64,000 nt of DNA from Flavobacterium paronense (GCF_030409795.1 NZ_JAUFQN010000019.1:2604001-2668000); one strand, 5' to 3'. Counted from the first letter of the stretch, positions 40,138 through 48,881 are shown. Made by a program: numbers and translations. Notes: generated by a model not told the origin, from the sequence alone.

Positions 40138-43100
40138 TTACCCAACCAGGTTAATAACTTTCCCCGGAACGATGATTACTTTATTCGGTGTTCTTCCGTC
40201 TAATTGCTTGATGGTTCTTTCGTCAGACAAAATAATTTCCTGAATTTGCGGAACGGTTAAATCTAAAGGCAATTTAATAGTAAAACGCATTTTTCCGTTA
40301 AACGAAACCGGATATTCTTTTTCCGATTCTACTAGATATTTCTCTTCACAGATTGGAAAAGCAACTGTTGAAATTGAACCATTATGACCCAATTGACTCC
40401 AAAGTTCTTCTGCAATATGCGGTGCATAAGGCGAAATTACGATTGCCAATGGTTCCAATATTTTTCGGTGGTTGCATTTTAGTGTTGCCAATTCGTTTAC
40501 ACAAATCATAAACTGTGAAACGGAAGTGTTAAACGAGAAGTTCTCGATGTCTTCAGTAACTTTTTTGATGGTTTTGTGTAGCGATTTGTACATATCGGCT
40601 GTTGGTTCTTCATCAGAAATATTTAAACCGGTGTTGTCATCAAAATACAAACGCCATAGTTTTTTTAAGAAGCCTGAAACTCCGGTAATTCCGGCAGTAT
40701 TCCATGGTTTTGCTTGTTCTAATGGGCCAAGGAACATTTCGTATAGACGTAATGTATCCGCACCATAATCGTTACAAATGTCATCAGGGTTGACTACGTT
40801 GTATTTGGATTTGGACATTTTTTCGACTTCACGTCCGACTATGTATTTTCCGTTTTCTAAAATGAATTCGGCGTTTGCATAATCTGAATATAGAGGATGT
40901 TTCTTGAAAGCTTCAATGTCTAATTCGTTAGTGATGTCGTTTATAACTGCTAAGTCAACATGAAGTGGAACAATATTAATATCTCCAACCAAACTTAAAC
41001 CAATTGCATCAGGATAAAATTCTTTTAAAGATTTTAAATAAAATTCTTCAACATTTTTCAACTCTTCATCATCTCCTTTAACTATTAAATCAAATTTTGT
41101 CTTTGTGATAAAAAAATAAGGAATGGGAGAGTTTTTAACATCTTTTCCTCCTCCTAAAGTTAAACCCCAAGAAATGCGATAAACAAACGCACTCATCCCC
41201 AAAATCATTCCCTGATTAATCAACTTCTTGAACGGTTCTTCCGTTGGAGCGAAGCCTTTGTCTTTTAGGAATTTATTCCAAAAACGCGAGTATAATAAAT
41301 GACCAGTTGCGTGCTCGCTTCCGCCTATGTATAAGTCTACGCTTTCCCAATAGTTCAAGGCTTCTTTGCTGGCAATTTCGTTTTCATTGTGAGCATCCAT
41401 ATAACGCATCCAATACCAAGAACTTCCTGCCCAGCCTGGCATGGTGTTTAATTCGAGAGGGTATACTCCATTATCCTGCCCTTCGACTGCGCTCAGGGTG
41501 ACAAGTTTATTGGAGACTATTTTGCTGTTAATAGCATCCCAAGCCCAATCCGTAGCATTTCCTAATGGTGGTTGTCCGTCTTCGGTTGGTAAATATTTTT
41601 CTACTTCAGGCAAAACGATTGGCAAATGTTTTTGGTCAATCATCTGCGGCATTCCATTTACATAATACACTGGGAACGGTTCGCCCCAATATCTTTGTCG
41701 GGAGAAAACCGCGTCGCGCAAACGATAATTGGTTTTGCCTTTTCCGTGGTTAATTTTTTCTAGTTCTTCGATGATTTTTTTGGTTGCGGCTTTGTAGCCC
41801 AATCCGTTTAGGAAATCAGAGTTTATCAATTCAAAACCATCTTTAGAAGTAAAGGCTTCATGTGAAATATCCTGATTGAAAATATTTTTAATTTCAGGCA
41901 TTCCGTTTTGACCTTTGAAGAAATTCGCAAACGCATAATCTCTTTCATCTCCGCACGGAACCGCCATTACAGCACCAGTTCCGTAACCAGCCAAAACATA
42001 ATCGCCTATCCAAACCGGAATTGATTCTTTTGTAAATGGGTGTTCAGCATAAGCACCTGTGAATACTCCTGAAATAGTTTTTACATCCGCCATTCTTTCT
42101 CGTTCCGAACGTTTTGCTGTAGCTTCTACATAAGCATCAACGACAGCTTTTTGTTCCGGAGTTGTGATTACAGAAACTAATTCGTGTTCCGGTGCAAGGG
42201 TCATAAATGTAACTCCGAAAATCGTATCAGGTCTTGTAGTGAAAACAGAAATTTTCGCTCTTGAATGTTCAACTTTAAAATCGACTGAAGCTCCGACTGA
42301 TTTTCCAATCCAGTTGCGTTGCGATTCTTTTATGCTTTCGCTCCAATCTATGGTTTCTAAACCCTGCAATAATCTTTCGGCGTAAGCAGAAATTCGCATC
42401 GACCATTGCGTCATTTTTTTACGAATAACGGGATGACCACCACGTTCTGAAACTCCGTTTACGATTTCGTCATTTGCCAAAACAGTTCCTAATGCCGGAC
42501 ACCAGTTTACTTCGGTTTCTGCCAAATAAGTTAATCTGTATTGCAAAAGCCTTCTTTGTTTTTCTTCTGCTGAAAAGGCATTCCATTCAGATGGGAAAAA
42601 GATTTCCACATTATCGTCACATACGGCATGAACCGTTGCGTTGCCACTTTTTTCAAAAATGTCAATCAGAGTTGCTATATCTTCGGCTTTATCTGATTCT
42701 TTATTATACCAGGAATTGAATAATTGAATGAAAATCCACTGTGTATGTTTGTAATAATCGGCATTCGATGTTCGCACTTCTCGGCTCCAATCGAAAGAAA
42801 ATCCAATTTTGTCTAATTGTTCACGGTAACGAGCAATATTTTCACGTGTTGTTTTTTCCGGATGTTGCCCGGTTTGAATTGCGTATTGTTCTGCCGGAAG
42901 TCCAAAAGAATCATAACCTTGCGGATGCAAAACATTAAATCCTTTGTGACGTTTGAAACGCGCCACAATATCGGAAGCAATATAACCTAGCGGATGTCCA
43001 ACGTGAAGTCCGGCACCAGAAGGATACGGAAACATGTCGAGTACATAATATTTTGGCTTATCAGAATTATTGCTGGCAGCAAAAGTTTGGTTTTTGGCCC

Positions 43101-43146
43101 AATACTGTTGCCATTTGGCTTCGATTTTTTCGTGGAAATATTTCAT
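40138..43146 (-). CDS. leuS: Leucyl-tRNA synthetase with in-frame insertions
   Basis: Class I synthetase charging tRNA-Leu, 1002 aa, longer than the ~860 aa of E. coli LeuRS. The HIGH motif is HVGH at 48-51 and the KMSKS loop lies near residue 778 (EKMSKSKYN). Editing-domain motifs (FTTRPDTIFGVTFM) and a tryptophan-rich TMPGWAGSSWYWMRY are present. Two additions stand out: about ten residues (LVTLSAVEGQ) near codon 548 encoded by a dispersed repeat, and a ~50-residue expansion near codons 657-725 before KMSKS. The frame stays open, so the enzyme is presumably active. It stands alone with its own terminator. Confidence 0.96.
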   Translation of the reverse strand: MKYFHEKIEAKWQQYWAKNQTFAASNNSDKPKYYVLDMFPYPSGAGLHVGHPLGYIASDIVARFKRHKGFNVLHPQGYDSFGLPAEQYAIQTGQHPEKTTRENIARYREQLDKIGFSFDWSREVRTSNADYYKHTQWIFIQLFNSWYNKESDKAEDIATLIDIFEKSGNATVHAVCDDNVEIFFPSEWNAFSAEEKQRRLLQYRLTYLAETEVNWCPALGTVLANDEIVNGVSERGGHPVIRKKMTQWSMRISAYAERLLQGLETIDWSESIKESQRNWIGKSVGASVDFKVEHSRAKISVFTTRPDTIFGVTFMTLAPEHELVSVITTPEQKAVVDAYVEATAKRSERERMADVKTISGVFTGAYAEHPFTKESIPVWIGDYVLAGYGTGAVMAVPCGDERDYAFANFFKGQNGMPEIKNIFNQDISHEAFTSKDGFELINSDFLNGLGYKAATKKIIEELEKINHGKGKTNYRLRDAVFSRQRYWGEPFPVYYVNGMPQMIDQKHLPIVLPEVEKYLPTEDGQPPLGNATDWAWDAINSKIVSNKLVTLSAVEGQDNGVYPLELNTMPGWAGSSWYWMRYMDAHNENEIASKEALNYWESVDLYIGGSEHATGHLLYSRFWNKFLKDKGFAPTEEPFKKLINQGMILGMSAFVYRISWGLTLGGGKDVKNSPIPYFFITKTKFDLIVKGDDEELKNVEEFYLKSLKEFYPDAIGLSLVGDINIVPLHVDLAVINDITNELDIEAFKKHPLYSDYANAEFILENGKYIVGREVEKMSKSKYNVVNPDDICNDYGADTLRLYEMFLGPLEQAKPWNTAGITGVSGFLKKLWRLYFDDNTGLNISDEEPTADMYKSLHKTIKKVTEDIENFSFNTSVSQFMICVNELATLKCNHRKILEPLAIVISPYAPHIAEELWSQLGHNGSISTVAFPICEEKYLVESEKEYPVSFNGKMRFTIKLPLDLTVPQIQEIILSDERTIKQLDGRTPNKVIIVPGKVINLVG
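41479..41503. repeat. Dispersed repeat inserted within leuS
   Basis: CCCTTCGACTGCGCTCAGGG followed by TGACA is an imperfect inverted repeat. I recognise it as a very common intergenic repeat of Bacteroidetes genomes. Here it is translated on the minus strand as part of leuS (VTLSAVEG) without breaking the frame. Confidence 0.75.
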
Positions 43147-43165
43147 TCTTGATTTTTATTGTTGC

Positions 43166-43200
43166 TACACCTGACAGGTTTTAAAAACCTGTCAGGTGTA
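43166..43200. repeat. 15-bp inverted repeat before leuS
   Basis: TACACCTGACAGGTT (43166-43180) and AACCTGTCAGGTGTA (43186-43200) are perfect reverse complements with a 5-nt spacer, 19 bp upstream of the leuS start codon. ACCTGACAGGT palindromes of this kind recur in Flavobacterium genomes as I recall. It could be a dispersed element or an operator. Confidence 0.75.
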
Positions 43201-43219
43201 TTTCATACGTTTACTTTTC

Positions 43220-43327
43220 TAGCCCCGATTGCAGTGGAAATAACCTTTGTCAAAGTTTTGAACTTTAACAAAGGTATTGTAACGGAAAGCGGGAAAATGG
43301 TTTACTGAAACTGCCCAAACCATTCGC
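43220..43327 (-). repeat. Dispersed intergenic repeat, copy B (108 bp, inverted)
   Basis: Reads on the minus strand GCGAATGGTTTGGGCA..., TTCCCGCTTTCCG..., and ends CAATCGGGGCTA, matching copy A at 37520 over its length. The central palindrome ACCTTTGTCAAAGTT (43243-43257) / AACTTTAACAAAGGT (43261-43275) is kept with one mismatch while individual bases differ, which looks compensatory. Confidence 0.85.
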
Positions 43328-43443
43328 TGCTAAAAATTTTTAAGCGACAAATTTACGTTTATTATAATAAAGTTAAAAGTTTGTACGTTATAAAGAAGAA
43401 AAACAATTTTCTTTATTATTTTTACCACATCAAAATACAATTT

Positions 43444-44319
43444 ATGTCGTCATCATTTGAAAAGTTTCAGAAACGCAGAGTTATAACTTCCTATTTTTCG
43501 GTCGTGTTGAGTATCTTTTTAGTGTTGTTTTTATTAGGGATTTTGGGACTTTTTGTCATCAATTCCAAAAGATTATCCGATAATTTTAAAGAAGAAATTG
43601 TGATGACAGTCTTCTTTAAAACCGAAGCAACTGATTCAACTATAACCGCTTTTACCAGTGAATTGAAAACGGCAGCATTTGCCAAATCTTTTGAATATGT
43701 TTCGAAAGAAGCAGCGGCTAAAAAACACATGAAAGTAATTGGTGAGGATTTCATGCAGTTTTTGGGCGTAAATCCGCTTCAGAATTCTTTTGATATTCAC
43801 TTAAAGGCAGATTATGTTACCAATCAAGGCTTAGCAAAAGTTGAAAGTCGTTTGCGCAAAAATGATATGATTGCCGATGTTGTTTACGATAAGCAATTGG
43901 TGACTTTGGTTAACGATAACATCAAAAATATCAGCATGTGGATTTTGATAATCAGTTGTGCTTTTGCCTTTGTTTCGGTATTGTTAATTAACAGTTCGTT
44001 GCGTTTATCCATTTTTGCCAATCGATTTATTATTAAAACCATGCAAATGGTAGGTGCAACCAAATCATTTATTAGAAAACCATTTATTCAACGTAGCGTT
44101 TATTTAGGATTGATTGGTTCGGCATTAGCAATTGTTGCTCTAATTGGCGTACTGATTTATATCCAAACTACTTTCCCTAATCTTGGTATTATGGAAGATA
44201 AATTAGCTATTGCTATAGTACTTGTTAGTGTTCTCGTTTTAGGTGTTGTAATTACCTGGATAAGCACTTACTTTGCAACACAACGCTTTTTGAATTTGAG
44301 AACGGACGATTTATATTAA
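43444..44319 (+). CDS. ftsX: Cell-division ABC-transporter permease FtsX
   Basis: Inner-membrane protein of 291 aa from ATG 43444; the frame opens at 43381, but MSSSFEKFQKRRVITSYFSVV is the family start. One membrane span lies near residues 20-45, then a periplasmic domain of ~120 residues (including DNFKEEIVMTVFFKTEA), and three C-terminal spans. The layout is that of FtsX, which partners FtsE and activates peptidoglycan hydrolases at the septum. ftsE is not in this window. It leads an ftsX-DUF3098-uppP-truB cluster. Confidence 0.93.
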   Translation: MSSSFEKFQKRRVITSYFSVVLSIFLVLFLLGILGLFVINSKRLSDNFKEEIVMTVFFKTEATDSTITAFTSELKTAAFAKSFEYVSKEAAAKKHMKVIGEDFMQFLGVNPLQNSFDIHLKADYVTNQGLAKVESRLRKNDMIADVVYDKQLVTLVNDNIKNISMWILIISCAFAFVSVLLINSSLRLSIFANRFIIKTMQMVGATKSFIRKPFIQRSVYLGLIGSALAIVALIGVLIYIQTTFPNLGIMEDKLAIAIVLVSVLVLGVVITWISTYFATQRFLNLRTDDLY

Positions 44320-44342
44320 AAAAAGAATAGATAATAGACATT

Positions 44343-44579
44343 ATGAAAAACAACGAGCAAAAACCTGATTTTCTTTTTGATACGGTTAACTATAAATTCC
44401 TGTTGATTGGGATTGGAGTTATTGTTTTAGGATTTATTTTGATGAGTGGCGGCGGAAGCGATAACCCAAAGGTTTTCAGCGAAGACGTCTTCAGCTGGAG
44501 AAGAATTCGTTTAGCACCAACCGTAGTTTTGATTGGTTTCGGAATTACGATTTATTCTATTTTTAAAAAGAGCAAATAG
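44343..44579 (+). CDS. DUF3098 membrane protein
   Basis: 78-aa protein with two hydrophobic segments (about 15-36 and 57-73), matching DUF3098: YKFLLIGIGVIVLGFILMSGGGSDNPKVF then the FSWRRIRLAPTVVLIGF motif. The family occurs in Bacteroidetes, typically between ftsX and uppP as here, so a role in envelope growth is suggested only by context. It starts 23 bp after ftsX. Confidence 0.93.
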   Translation: MKNNEQKPDFLFDTVNYKFLLIGIGVIVLGFILMSGGGSDNPKVFSEDVFSWRRIRLAPTVVLIGFGITIYSIFKKSK

Positions 44580-44651
44580 CTTCATAGCTTTTTGGATGGT
44601 TGGATTATTAGACTCTTCTTACCACTTTTCTTAAATCAAACAATCTAATTA

Positions 44652-45449
44652 ATGGATTACATTCAAGCCGTTATACTAGCTATCATTGAAGGAATAACCG
44701 AATTTCTTCCCATTTCTTCAACAGGTCATATGATTATTGCTTCGTCATTTTTTGGCATTGCACATGATGATTTTACCAAATTATTTACCGTTGTAATTCA
44801 ACTTGGCGCGATACTTTCGGTAGTCGTTTTATACTTCAAACGCTTTTTTCAGACGCTTGATTTTTACTTTAAACTTTTGGTTGCTTTTATTCCAGCCGTA
44901 GTTTTTGGATTGCTTTTCAGCAAAAAGATTGATGCTTTATTGGAGAATCCTATAACGGTTGCCGTTTCGTTAGTAATTGGTGGAATCGTTTTACTAAAAG
45001 TAGATGATTGGTTTACACAAAAAGAGGAGACTCAAGAAACTGAAAAAATAAGTTATGCAACAGCTTTAAAAATTGGTTTGTTCCAATGCTTGGCTATGAT
45101 TCCGGGAGTTTCAAGAAGCGGCGCGAGTATTATTGGCGGAATGGCACAAAAATTATCTCGGAAAACTGCTGCTGAATTTTCGTTTTTCCTAGCAGTGCCT
45201 ACCATGCTTGGTGCTACTGTTAAGAAATGTTACGATTACTACAAAGATGGTTTTGTATTAAACCACGACCAGATTAACTTTTTAATTATTGGAAATATTG
45301 TTGCCTTTATAGTAGCGATGTTGGCAATAAAATCTTTTATCGGATATTTATCTAAACACGGATTCAAAATGTTTGGTTATTACCGAATTGTGGCTGGTTT
45401 GGCTATTTTAATTATCCATTTCTGGATTATGAAATTAACGACAATCTGA
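44652..45449 (+). CDS. uppP: Undecaprenyl-diphosphate phosphatase
   Basis: Inner-membrane enzyme of 265 aa that recycles undecaprenyl diphosphate to the monophosphate carrier for cell-wall synthesis (also called BacA). The two active-site motifs are [14 protein letters not shown] (13-26) and [11 protein letters not shown] (about 158-168). About eight hydrophobic segments are visible. Its last base is shared with the truB ATG (TGATG), implying translational coupling, and it sits in the ftsX cluster. Confidence 0.95.
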   Translation: MDYIQAVILAIIEGITEFLPISSTGHMIIASSFFGIAHDDFTKLFTVVIQLGAILSVVVLYFKRFFQTLDFYFKLLVAFIPAVVFGLLFSKKIDALLENPITVAVSLVIGGIVLLKVDDWFTQKEETQETEKISYATALKIGLFQCLAMIPGVSRSGASIIGGMAQKLSRKTAAEFSFFLAVPTMLGATVKKCYDYYKDGFVLNHDQINFLIIGNIVAFIVAMLAIKSFIGYLSKHGFKMFGYYRIVAGLAILIIHFWIMKLTTI

Positions 45450-46129
45450 TGACTGCCGAAGACTTTTTAGAAGGTCAAATCCTTTTGATTGACAAGCCGC
45501 TAAAGTGGTCTTCTTTTCAGGCGGTGAACAAATTGAAGTATATTTTAAAACGCAAATACGATCTTCCTAAAAAATTCAAAATTGGTCACGCCGGCACTTT
45601 AGATCCTTTGGCAACAGGTTTACTGATTGTTTGCACCGGAAAATTCACCAAACGAATTACCGAAATCCAAGGGCAAGCGAAAGAATACACCGGAACAATT
45701 ACTGTTGGTGCTACAACGCCATCATATGATTTAGAAACGGAAGTTGACGCTACTTTTCCAACAGAACATATTACAGCTGAATTAATTCAGGAAACAGTAA
45801 AACAATTTATTGGTGAAATTGACCAAAAACCACCTGTTTTCTCCGCCATAAAAAAAGACGGGAAACGTTTGTATGAACATGCGCGTGCCGGAGAAGAAGT
45901 CGAAATTTGTTCAAGAAAAACTACCATTCATGAATTTGAAATTACTAAATTTGAATTGCCTAAAATAGAATTCAGAGTGGTTTGCAGCAAAGGAACTTAT
46001 ATTCGTTCGCTGGCTTTTGACTTTGGAAAAGCACTAAATTCTGGGGCACATTTATCGGTTTTACGCCGAACAAAAATTGGAGATTATTCAGTTCAAAACG
46101 GTATTTTACCGGATGAATTCGAGAAATAA
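45449..46129 (+). CDS. truB: tRNA pseudouridine-55 synthase TruB
   Basis: Pseudouridine synthase of 226 aa that makes psi-55 in the T loop of tRNA. The catalytic Asp52 is in GHAGTLDPLATGLL, and the KPLKWSSFQAVNKLK opening and KGTYIRSLAFDFG are conserved. It is shorter than E. coli TruB (314 aa) because the C-terminal PUA-type domain is absent, as is common in Bacteroidetes. Its ATG overlaps the uppP stop by one base. Confidence 0.95.
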   Translation: MTAEDFLEGQILLIDKPLKWSSFQAVNKLKYILKRKYDLPKKFKIGHAGTLDPLATGLLIVCTGKFTKRITEIQGQAKEYTGTITVGATTPSYDLETEVDATFPTEHITAELIQETVKQFIGEIDQKPPVFSAIKKDGKRLYEHARAGEEVEICSRKTTIHEFEITKFELPKIEFRVVCSKGTYIRSLAFDFGKALNSGAHLSVLRRTKIGDYSVQNGILPDEFEK

Positions 46130-46141
46130 TAGTAACCGATT

Positions 46142-46702
46142 ATGAGAGTTTATGTCTTAATATCCATCTTATTTTTTTGCTGCCTTGGTTATTCACAAGA
46201 AACACCAAAACAAACAGATGTAAAAACCCCAAGACATACGTTTGCAAAATTAGATTTTTCGTTTCCAATAAGAGTCAATCAGTATTATGGAGAAATTGAT
46301 CCTTACACTGGTGAAAAAGAACCCTTTTTTTTACCTGACGGAATTAGCACCCGTTTTGGTTATGGTTTGAAGCCGATTGACTGGATTGCTATTGGTGCAA
46401 ACATAGGAATTGATTGGAAAGGAAGTAAATGCTTAGTCGTAGCGCCTATATTTGGAACACTCAAAATCTGTCCAATAGGCGGAATGGATTTACGCTATTT
46501 TGTAGAAGCCGGTTATGGAAGAGCTTTGGCTCTCGGGAAAAATGACTTAGCTGGTTATTTCAAAAAAATAAGCATCGGAATAGAAGATAAAGATAGCGGT
46601 GGATTTGGTCTATATTTAGAGCTTTGCCAATATGGTTTCAGTAAAATCACAGATGAGAAAATAGGTAGTTTCTGCGTTGGTTTGACCTATCAATTTAAAT
46701 AA
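46142..46702 (+). CDS. Probable outer-membrane beta-barrel protein
   Basis: 186-aa exported protein with signal peptide 1-19 (ending CCLGYS). Alternating strands (FAKLDFSFPIRVNQYYG, GIGANIGIDWKG-like, DLRYFVEAGYGRALALG, CVGLTYQFK at the end) and the terminal aromatic residue suggest an 8-strand outer-membrane barrel. No family was recognised. It starts 12 bp after truB and converges with the thioredoxin-like gene with no gap at 46702/46703. Confidence 0.65.
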   Translation: MRVYVLISILFFCCLGYSQETPKQTDVKTPRHTFAKLDFSFPIRVNQYYGEIDPYTGEKEPFFLPDGISTRFGYGLKPIDWIAIGANIGIDWKGSKCLVVAPIFGTLKICPIGGMDLRYFVEAGYGRALALGKNDLAGYFKKISIGIEDKDSGGFGLYLELCQYGFSKITDEKIGSFCVGLTYQFK

Positions 46703-47305
46703 TTATTCCAAAGAATTCAGCAACGAAGTAACTTCGTTTTGAGTTGATACTCCTTTGTCGTGCAAATACCAAAGCTGTAAATCGGCTTTTGCTTTTTCAT
46801 CAATCATTCCATGTTGCTTTCTATAATCCGAAATAAATTGATTGGCTCCGATTGGTCTTGGTCCGAAATCACCTAAAACCTCTAAACTGTTTTTATCCAA
46901 AATAATCAACTTAGGAATTGACTTTGTTCCATTGGTTAAAAACAAATTCATCAATTCCTCATTTTCATCACGGAAAACAATCCTCAGATCAACTTTATCT
47001 GAAAGCTGTGCCATTTTATAAATGACTGGGAGAATTTGCGCCGCATCGCCACACCAACCCTCAGAAATGACTAGCCAAATATATTCCTTTTGTAAACGCT
47101 TCATAAGTTGAAGCGTCTCTATGGCAATAGTAATCGTTTTGTCTAAACGATTCATCCTTGTTTCGTTGAGTTCGCTATAATGTGTCAATGCTTCGGATTG
47201 CTCAATACCCGTTGACTTGCCTTCATTTAATAAAACTTTGATGTTATTTCTATAATCGGTATAACTATAACTCTGTGAAAGACTTTTTTCTATAATGGAT
47301 TTCAT
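46703..47305 (-). CDS. Thioredoxin-fold protein lacking the second Cys
   Basis: 200-aa cytoplasmic protein of the thioredoxin superfamily (PF14595-like). The active-site region reads EGWCGDAAQ with Cys85 only; the second cysteine of CxxC is Ala88. The cis-Pro loop TKSIPKLIILD is present. With a single thiol, disulfide reductase activity is unlikely; a monothiol or binding role is more plausible. It lies between a barrel protein and pyrH, reading opposite to both. Confidence 0.82.
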   Translation of the reverse strand: MKSIIEKSLSQSYSYTDYRNNIKVLLNEGKSTGIEQSEALTHYSELNETRMNRLDKTITIAIETLQLMKRLQKEYIWLVISEGWCGDAAQILPVIYKMAQLSDKVDLRIVFRDENEELMNLFLTNGTKSIPKLIILDKNSLEVLGDFGPRPIGANQFISDYRKQHGMIDEKAKADLQLWYLHDKGVSTQNEVTSLLNSLE

Positions 47306-47411
47306 AACTTCCTTTTGATGCCACGAAGTTACAAAACCAATAGGTTAAATAACATGACAATAGTTGGTTAACATTCTTTTTGCCAAATACCATAAAAAAA
47401 GAGAATATGTT

Positions 47412-47419
47412 TATATTTG
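47412..47419 (+). promoter_or_regulatory. -7 box (TATATTTG) upstream of pyrH
   Basis: Exact TAnnTTTG match 93 bp before the pyrH ATG; the resulting leader contains the palindrome at 47444-47460. Confidence 0.6.
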
Positions 47420-47443
47420 CATCACTTTTGATATTAAGAGGAG

Positions 47444-47460
47444 AATGTCCAGTGGACATT
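47444..47460. repeat. AATGTCCA/TGGACATT palindrome in the pyrH leader
   Basis: AATGTCCA (47444-47451) and TGGACATT (47453-47460) are perfect reverse complements around one base. Short (AATGTCCAgTGGACATT) elements are dispersed in Flavobacteria as I recall, but a hairpin in a pyrimidine-gene leader is also worth noting. Confidence 0.55.
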
Positions 47461-47511
47461 TGGCTTTATAGTCTCGGTCAAATTTTAAATTAAAAAAAAC
47501 AAACACGACGA

Positions 47512-48219
47512 ATGAAATACAAAAGAATTCTTCTAAAACTAAGTGGCGAAGCTTTGATGGGCGACAGACAATACGGAATTGACCCAAAACGTCTTGCTGA
47601 ATATGCTGATGAAATTAAAGAAATTCATGACAAAGGAGTAGAAATCGCCATTGTAATTGGAGGCGGAAATATCTTTAGGGGAATTTCAGGCGCCAGTAAC
47701 GGAATGGATAGAGTCCAAGGCGATTATATGGGAATGCTTGCAACCGTTATTAACGGAATGGCTTTACAAGGCGCATTGGAAGATAAAGGAATGTTGACGC
47801 GTTTACAAACCGCTTTAAAAATCGAAGCGATTGCCGAGCCATATATCAAAAGAAGAGCGGTTCGTCATTTGGAAAAAGGTAGAATTGTTATTTTTGGCGC
47901 CGGAACAGGAAACCCTTATTTTACAACTGATACTGCTGCTGTGCTTCGCGGTGTTGAAGTGCATGCCGATGTGATTTTGAAAGGAACACGTGTTGACGGA
48001 ATTTATGATGCCGATCCTGAAAAAAATGCAAATGCTGTAAAATTTGAAAGCATTACTTTTGACGACGTTATCAAAAAAGGATTGAATGTGATGGATTCTA
48101 CCGCATTTACGTTAAGCCAAGAAAACGCCTTGCCAATTGTGGTTTTTGATATGAATAAAAAAGGAAATTTATTAAAAATTTGCAACGGTGAAAATGTTGG
48201 AACCGTTGTTAAAATATAA
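47512..48219 (+). CDS. pyrH: UMP kinase
   Basis: Hexameric uridylate kinase of 235 aa, phosphorylating UMP to UDP. It belongs to the amino-acid-kinase fold: the N-terminal [13 protein letters not shown], the IGGGNIFRG loop and the nucleotide/metal segment [15 protein letters not shown] are conserved. It precedes frr by 83 bp, the usual bacterial pairing. Confidence 0.97.
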   Translation: MKYKRILLKLSGEALMGDRQYGIDPKRLAEYADEIKEIHDKGVEIAIVIGGGNIFRGISGASNGMDRVQGDYMGMLATVINGMALQGALEDKGMLTRLQTALKIEAIAEPYIKRRAVRHLEKGRIVIFGAGTGNPYFTTDTAAVLRGVEVHADVILKGTRVDGIYDADPEKNANAVKFESITFDDVIKKGLNVMDSTAFTLSQENALPIVVFDMNKKGNLLKICNGENVGTVVKI

Positions 48220-48230
48220 ATAGATTGTTA

Positions 48231-48276
48231 GATTATTGGATTTTTAGATTACTAGAAATCTAAAAATCCAATAATC
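48231..48276. repeat. 20-bp inverted repeat between pyrH and frr
   Basis: GATTATTGGATTTTTAGATT (48231-48250) and its exact complement (48257-48276) are separated by 6 nt. It is built from AATCTA-type units; further units continue to 48297. In RNA it would be a very strong hairpin between two co-oriented genes, so it may attenuate frr or process the message. Confidence 0.85.
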
Positions 48277-48302
48277 CAATAATCTAGAAATCTAGACAAG
48301 AA

Positions 48303-48863
48303 ATGGAAGAAATTGAATTTATTTTAGACAGTACAAAAGAATCCATGAATGGTTCTATTGCACATTTAGAAAAAGAATTTTTAAATATTCGTGCCGGAAA
48401 AGCATCACCACAAATGTTGGGAAGTGTTTTTGTAGACTATTATGGTTCTCAAACACCCCTATCTCAAGTTTCTAACGTTAATGTTCCTGATGCCCGAACT
48501 ATTACCATTCAGCCTTATGAAAAAAGCATGTTACATCCGATTGAAAAAGCAATTATGATTGCCAATCTTGGTTTCAATCCGATGAATAATGGTGAAAACA
48601 TCATCATTAATGTTCCTGCTTTAACCGAAGAAAGAAGACGCGACTTAGTAAAACAAGCAAAAGCAGAAGCAGAAGATGCTAAAATCGGAATCAGAAATGC
48701 TCGAAAAGATGCCAATACCGATATCAAAAAATTAGAGAAGGAAGGAACTTCAGAAGACGTTTGTAAATCTGCTGAAGATGATATTCAAAAACTAACAGAT
48801 GGTTTTATCCGAAAAGTAGAGGAACATTTGGCCACCAAAGAAGCCGAAATCATGAAAGTATAA
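48303..48863 (+). CDS. frr: Ribosome recycling factor
   Basis: 186-aa factor that, with EF-G, splits post-termination ribosomes. The sequence is colinear with RRF: LEKEFLNIRAGKASPQML near the N-terminus, VPDARTITIQPYEKSML, then the three-helix bundle with LTEERRRDLVKQAKAEAEDAKIGIRN. It lacks a signal or unusual insertions. Confidence 0.97.
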   Translation: MEEIEFILDSTKESMNGSIAHLEKEFLNIRAGKASPQMLGSVFVDYYGSQTPLSQVSNVNVPDARTITIQPYEKSMLHPIEKAIMIANLGFNPMNNGENIIINVPALTEERRRDLVKQAKAEAEDAKIGIRNARKDANTDIKKLEKEGTSEDVCKSAEDDIQKLTDGFIRKVEEHLATKEAEIMKV

Positions 48864-48881
48864 CTTTGTTAATTCAATATT

